Source of the DNA: Rhopalosiphum padi
Taxonomy: Eukaryota; Arthropoda; Insecta; Hemiptera; Aphididae
Length of the DNA: 64,000 nt
Direction of reading: 5' to 3'
Assembly (NCBI RefSeq): GCF_020882245.1
Contig: NC_083597.1
Coordinates: 10,140,581-10,204,580, forward strand
Part shown: piece by piece, positions 60,422-64,000 of the stretch
Layout of the letters: every line of letters starts with the position of its first letter
How positions within the stretch are numbered: position 1 is the stretch's first letter
Made by a program: the position numbers and the translations under genes
Notes under the pieces: model-generated
Databases searched by the model: none
Seen by the model: only the letters and a program-made list of their open reading frames with translations
What the model was told of the DNA's origin: nothing

Positions 60422-63400
60422 CTGAAAAATAAATTAAAATAGGTATCTATTGTAGTATCTGATGTAATACAGCAACTGTGCATTATTTCCTAGTTTTTTT
60501 CATATTATGTTTGTTATATACATTTTTCAATAACAAACTACGAAGGAAAATGTACAAAATGAAATTAATACTATATGCCTTTTATTAAAACCATATGACT
60601 TTCCATCAATATTAATTATTAGTATAGTAACAATAATTCATAACAACACCAGTGCAATATCCAATTTATAGTCGTTATTATATAGACGTGGTGTTTTATT
60701 TTATTTTATTATTATTATTATTATTTTTACTACTACATACGACAAACGTAATAAATTGTTATTTAATCTATTCACGATAACGATTTACACAGTAGCCGTG
60801 TGTGCCGTGTCCTCCTCCCCGCCTCAGACGGGAATAATTGTTATTGTTTAATATTTTTCAATACGCGATAAAAGACAGACGCTGTTGACAAATGTGCCGT
60901 TGATGCATTTGTGAATAAAAAATAATAATAAAAATAAAAAATAACACACGCTCGACCACATGAAATAATAATAAATAATATAATTATTTATGTTTTTTCA
61001 TAAACAATTTATTCGAAAACATTCGATCGCGTACCAAAATCGCCGAACCTATTTGTAAAACAATAATCAAAAGTAACGATCACTGTATATACCGGCGGTG
61101 CGTTGTGTTTTCATTAATAATTCTGTGGTTAAAAATTCGAACGCTATTGGCAAAAAAAAAATACATATTAGGAAAAAAAACAATGAATAATATGTTTTTA
61201 GATAGGATATAATAATATATGTATACTCGAATCGTTGACTCCAGGTCTTTCCACCGGTATATCCCACAGGTGTGTAATGTATATATATATATGCTATATG
61301 CATAGGTACACCGATGGTTATTCGATATGACGATATGTAAATAACAATTGTCAACATAATATTCTGATGAATACAACCGATAAAAGTATATATAAACGCA
61401 TTTTAGGCAGTAGGTATAATATTTATTATTATTAGTTTTATAAGTGGTAACTGGTGACAAATTATTATTATTGTACCCAAGTTTTCAAAATAATAGTTGT
61501 GTTTTAAATAATATGACAGCATTTTATTGTATATATAGTATATGTGTATGATAGCTGCGATAAAATAATTTTGATACATTCAAACTTTTGTTATCAATTT
61601 ATTATGTTATAATATATTAGCCCTACCGGATCGAACTCTTTTGAAACTATTAAGCATTAACCATTAACGCCATGAAGTATGAACACGAACTTTAATCGAA
61701 AGTATGGATCACCCCAATGCATAGTTATATACGGCACGGCAAACCGTGCACCCAATAGTTAGATTTTTTTAACGATTGTAATGTAAATTCAAAATTGTAT
61801 TAATCATTACATTTTTAACACGGGAAATAAGTCGGACAGTGAAACGTGAAACACTTGTATAATGACGAATTATAAATAAATACTGTAGATTGTGTATTAA
61901 TATTACCTATAAAATATACGAATGTGAACACATATTGACAAATACCTACCTATATAGGACCTCTATGTACTATGGCTATATATAATATTATTTATACACT
62001 ATACAGAGCGATTATGATAACATGAATTAATGTTTATTTCATTATACATAATTGGTAATAAACTAATAAATATATATTATATATATATATATACTTTATA
62101 TCATGTTTTTTCTTTATGGAATGACAAATATTATAATTTATATGTCATATTATAAACAACAATTTAAACGAATTGTTTTATAGTTTTTAAATTATTGATT
62201 TTTATGTTTTTTTTTATTTTTTATTATCATTAATTGTATAAGCTCGTCGGCAGAGGTCATTAGCTTTTCTAATGTTATTTTATATGGCTATACAAGGAGA
62301 ATCTGATTTTTATATATTTATTCAAATGTTTATATACTAAGACAGATATTGACTGATTTGCTTTAAAATTATTATTTTACATAAAGCCAAACGGGACATA
62401 TGTATTAATACATTATTATTAAACATAACAACGAAACACATTTAAAATTAATGGTTGTCTACTGAGTAGGACGAGTAGGTACTGTCTAAAATAATTTCAG
62501 TTATATTTTTTGCTGCGCCTAATGTAAATAAGTTTGTGATAGTATTATATAGTATAATGCGACATAATATCAACAATATATACTTAGTACATACATATAA
62601 TATAGACACATACTAAATATAATAGTGCTATAATAATAGTTAATACAATTTGTAATAGTTTATATCGATTGCTTATTCTGGAGTATTAGTGTTTTTACTT
62701 GTTGTACATACAATACATACTACTATTATTGCATTTTTTACTATAGTGATTTTATTCGTAAAACACTATTGCAAATTGTCAAATTGTCTATTTATATTTT
62801 ATGACATTTAAATAAGTTAATACAGTTTTAAATCAAATATATTATTATTTTTAAATTTCATCTGCTCAAAAGATATTTATTTTTATAATTAAAAGTTAGA
62901 TTTCTGTTTTTTTTATAACTAAAAAAAAGAGACGTTGTTAGAAAAAAGTGTTATGGTTGTAATTATGAGTTTGATATACAAATACCACATAAACGTCTAG
63001 TTCACAAGTAAAATATTTTTTATACAAGTTATTTTTACCCTGGATAAAATAAACAAAAAATAATATAAACAATAATATTTAAGTTATAAAGTTCATATAA
63101 TGTCAAGAGCACATGTTTCTTTAAAACATTTTTTTAACTTCTTTAATAAATACTTTTGAAAATTGAAATGGGCAATGGCCAATGGGTACCTACACAAAAA
63201 TTAAATATGATATATTATAAACAATGATTTTATTTATGTATGCAAAGTGTCTTAAAAGAAAAAAACTATAACAAATCTTTTTTTTTTAAAAAGTAACAAG
63301 TAGGTATTATATCTAGTACCATAATATATCTATTACCTATACATATGTATGAGACGTTTATATGCTTTAAAACAAAATATTTTATATGCAATTTTAACAT

Positions 63401-64000
63401 ATTGTAAAATTGTATATATAAATAATTACTTTGGAAGATAATTGAAAGACTTCAATATAAATGATGATATGAAGTTGTATTGAAAGTAAATATAGATGAC
63501 AAAATATATGTATATAATATATTAATAGGTGTTAAATACTTAATTACATAAATAATATATTATATTTTATTATAATATTATTATATTTTTTTTATTTATA
63601 TTTTAGGGTGAAATTGTAGATGTTAAATTTTTACGATTGGGTATTTATTGGCTTAGTTTTTTTTTAAATTTTAAGGCCTTTGTAATAATTAATTATTTAT
63701 AATAGATACCTACATACAATTGTTTTATGTCATCAAAATAAGCTTAAATTAAATTATGCATATAAAATTAGGAAATAAACCGAAGAAACACATAAAAATA
63801 CATATACATTCTACAATATATATGTGCTGATATACACAATACGAATATAAATTATTTTATTTTTGTTTTTATAATTGGAAAAGTGAAAACCTTTAAAATA
63901 AGAAGATTATAATTTATGATTAATCAATAGTATAATAGTAACAAGAATTGCAAAAATTATATTGGTAATGTTAAAGTTAAATAATTATATAATTATTTTT
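60422..64000. other. Upstream region of the forkhead gene
   Basis: No gene recognised. The CpG-bearing patch at about 60790-60900 (GCCGTGTGTGCCGTGTCC, CCCCGCCTCAGACGGG) is a candidate promoter or first exon. The overlapping minus-strand open frames at 61067-61460 have no coding character. Beyond 61900 the sequence is very AT-rich, with (TA)n near 62070-62092. Confidence 0.5.

Noticed and set aside
61067..61460. Two overlapping minus-strand frames upstream of the forkhead gene
   Set aside because: Tyr/Ile/Phe-rich composition typical of translated AT-rich DNA, with no recognisable motif.

Overview
This is a nuclear insect sequence, and almost certainly comes from an aphid or a close hemipteran relative. 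The evidence is very AT-rich DNA, GT-AG introns from 63 bp to over 23 kb, tails dense in GTAGGTA-like and TATAAT-like words, small non-autonomous DNA transposons, and three recognisable animal genes. There is no sign of bacterial operons, CRISPR arrays or rRNA. I found no tRNA.

Layout. (1) 211-30418, minus strand: a tamalin/GRASP-type PDZ scaffold gene with seven coding exons reconstructed here. The first intron is 23.5 kb and the 3' end lies beyond base 1. A GC- and CpG-rich block at about 30420-31110 is its likely promoter and 5'UTR. (2) About 31140-41600: intergenic DNA holding a hAT-type MITE with perfect 8-bp target duplications, two fold-back elements, a deleted PIF/Harbinger-type transposon that keeps a transposase N-terminus, and a perfect 24-bp-arm palindrome. 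(3) 41830-44422, plus strand: a complete eIF3 subunit I gene (six coding exons, 325 aa). Its first coding exon carries only the ATG, its promoter region abuts a MITE, and a pogo-like MITE sits in one intron. Two copies of another MITE lie just downstream. (4) 48556-57899, minus strand: a forkhead transcription factor of 408 aa, most like FoxL1 (Drosophila fd64A class), in three coding exons with a probable upstream non-coding exon at 60357-60421. (5) 60422-64000: AT-rich upstream sequence of the forkhead gene with no gene seen.

The tamalin and eIF3i genes are divergent, while eIF3i and the forkhead gene are convergent. They have no obvious shared pathway: one is a membrane-traffic/receptor scaffold, one a general translation factor and one a developmental regulator. 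The large introns and spacers are mostly repeat debris. This includes a recognisable but dead Jockey-type reverse transcriptase at about 20890-21600 and several copies of one lineage-typical interspersed repeat family. I saw no convincing new multi-gene system. The best leads are the open 63-bp intron inside the tamalin PDZ domain, a possible small two-exon gene at 18915-19288 inside the tamalin intron, an unidentified GC-richer stretch at about 40785-40995, and the long hairpins.
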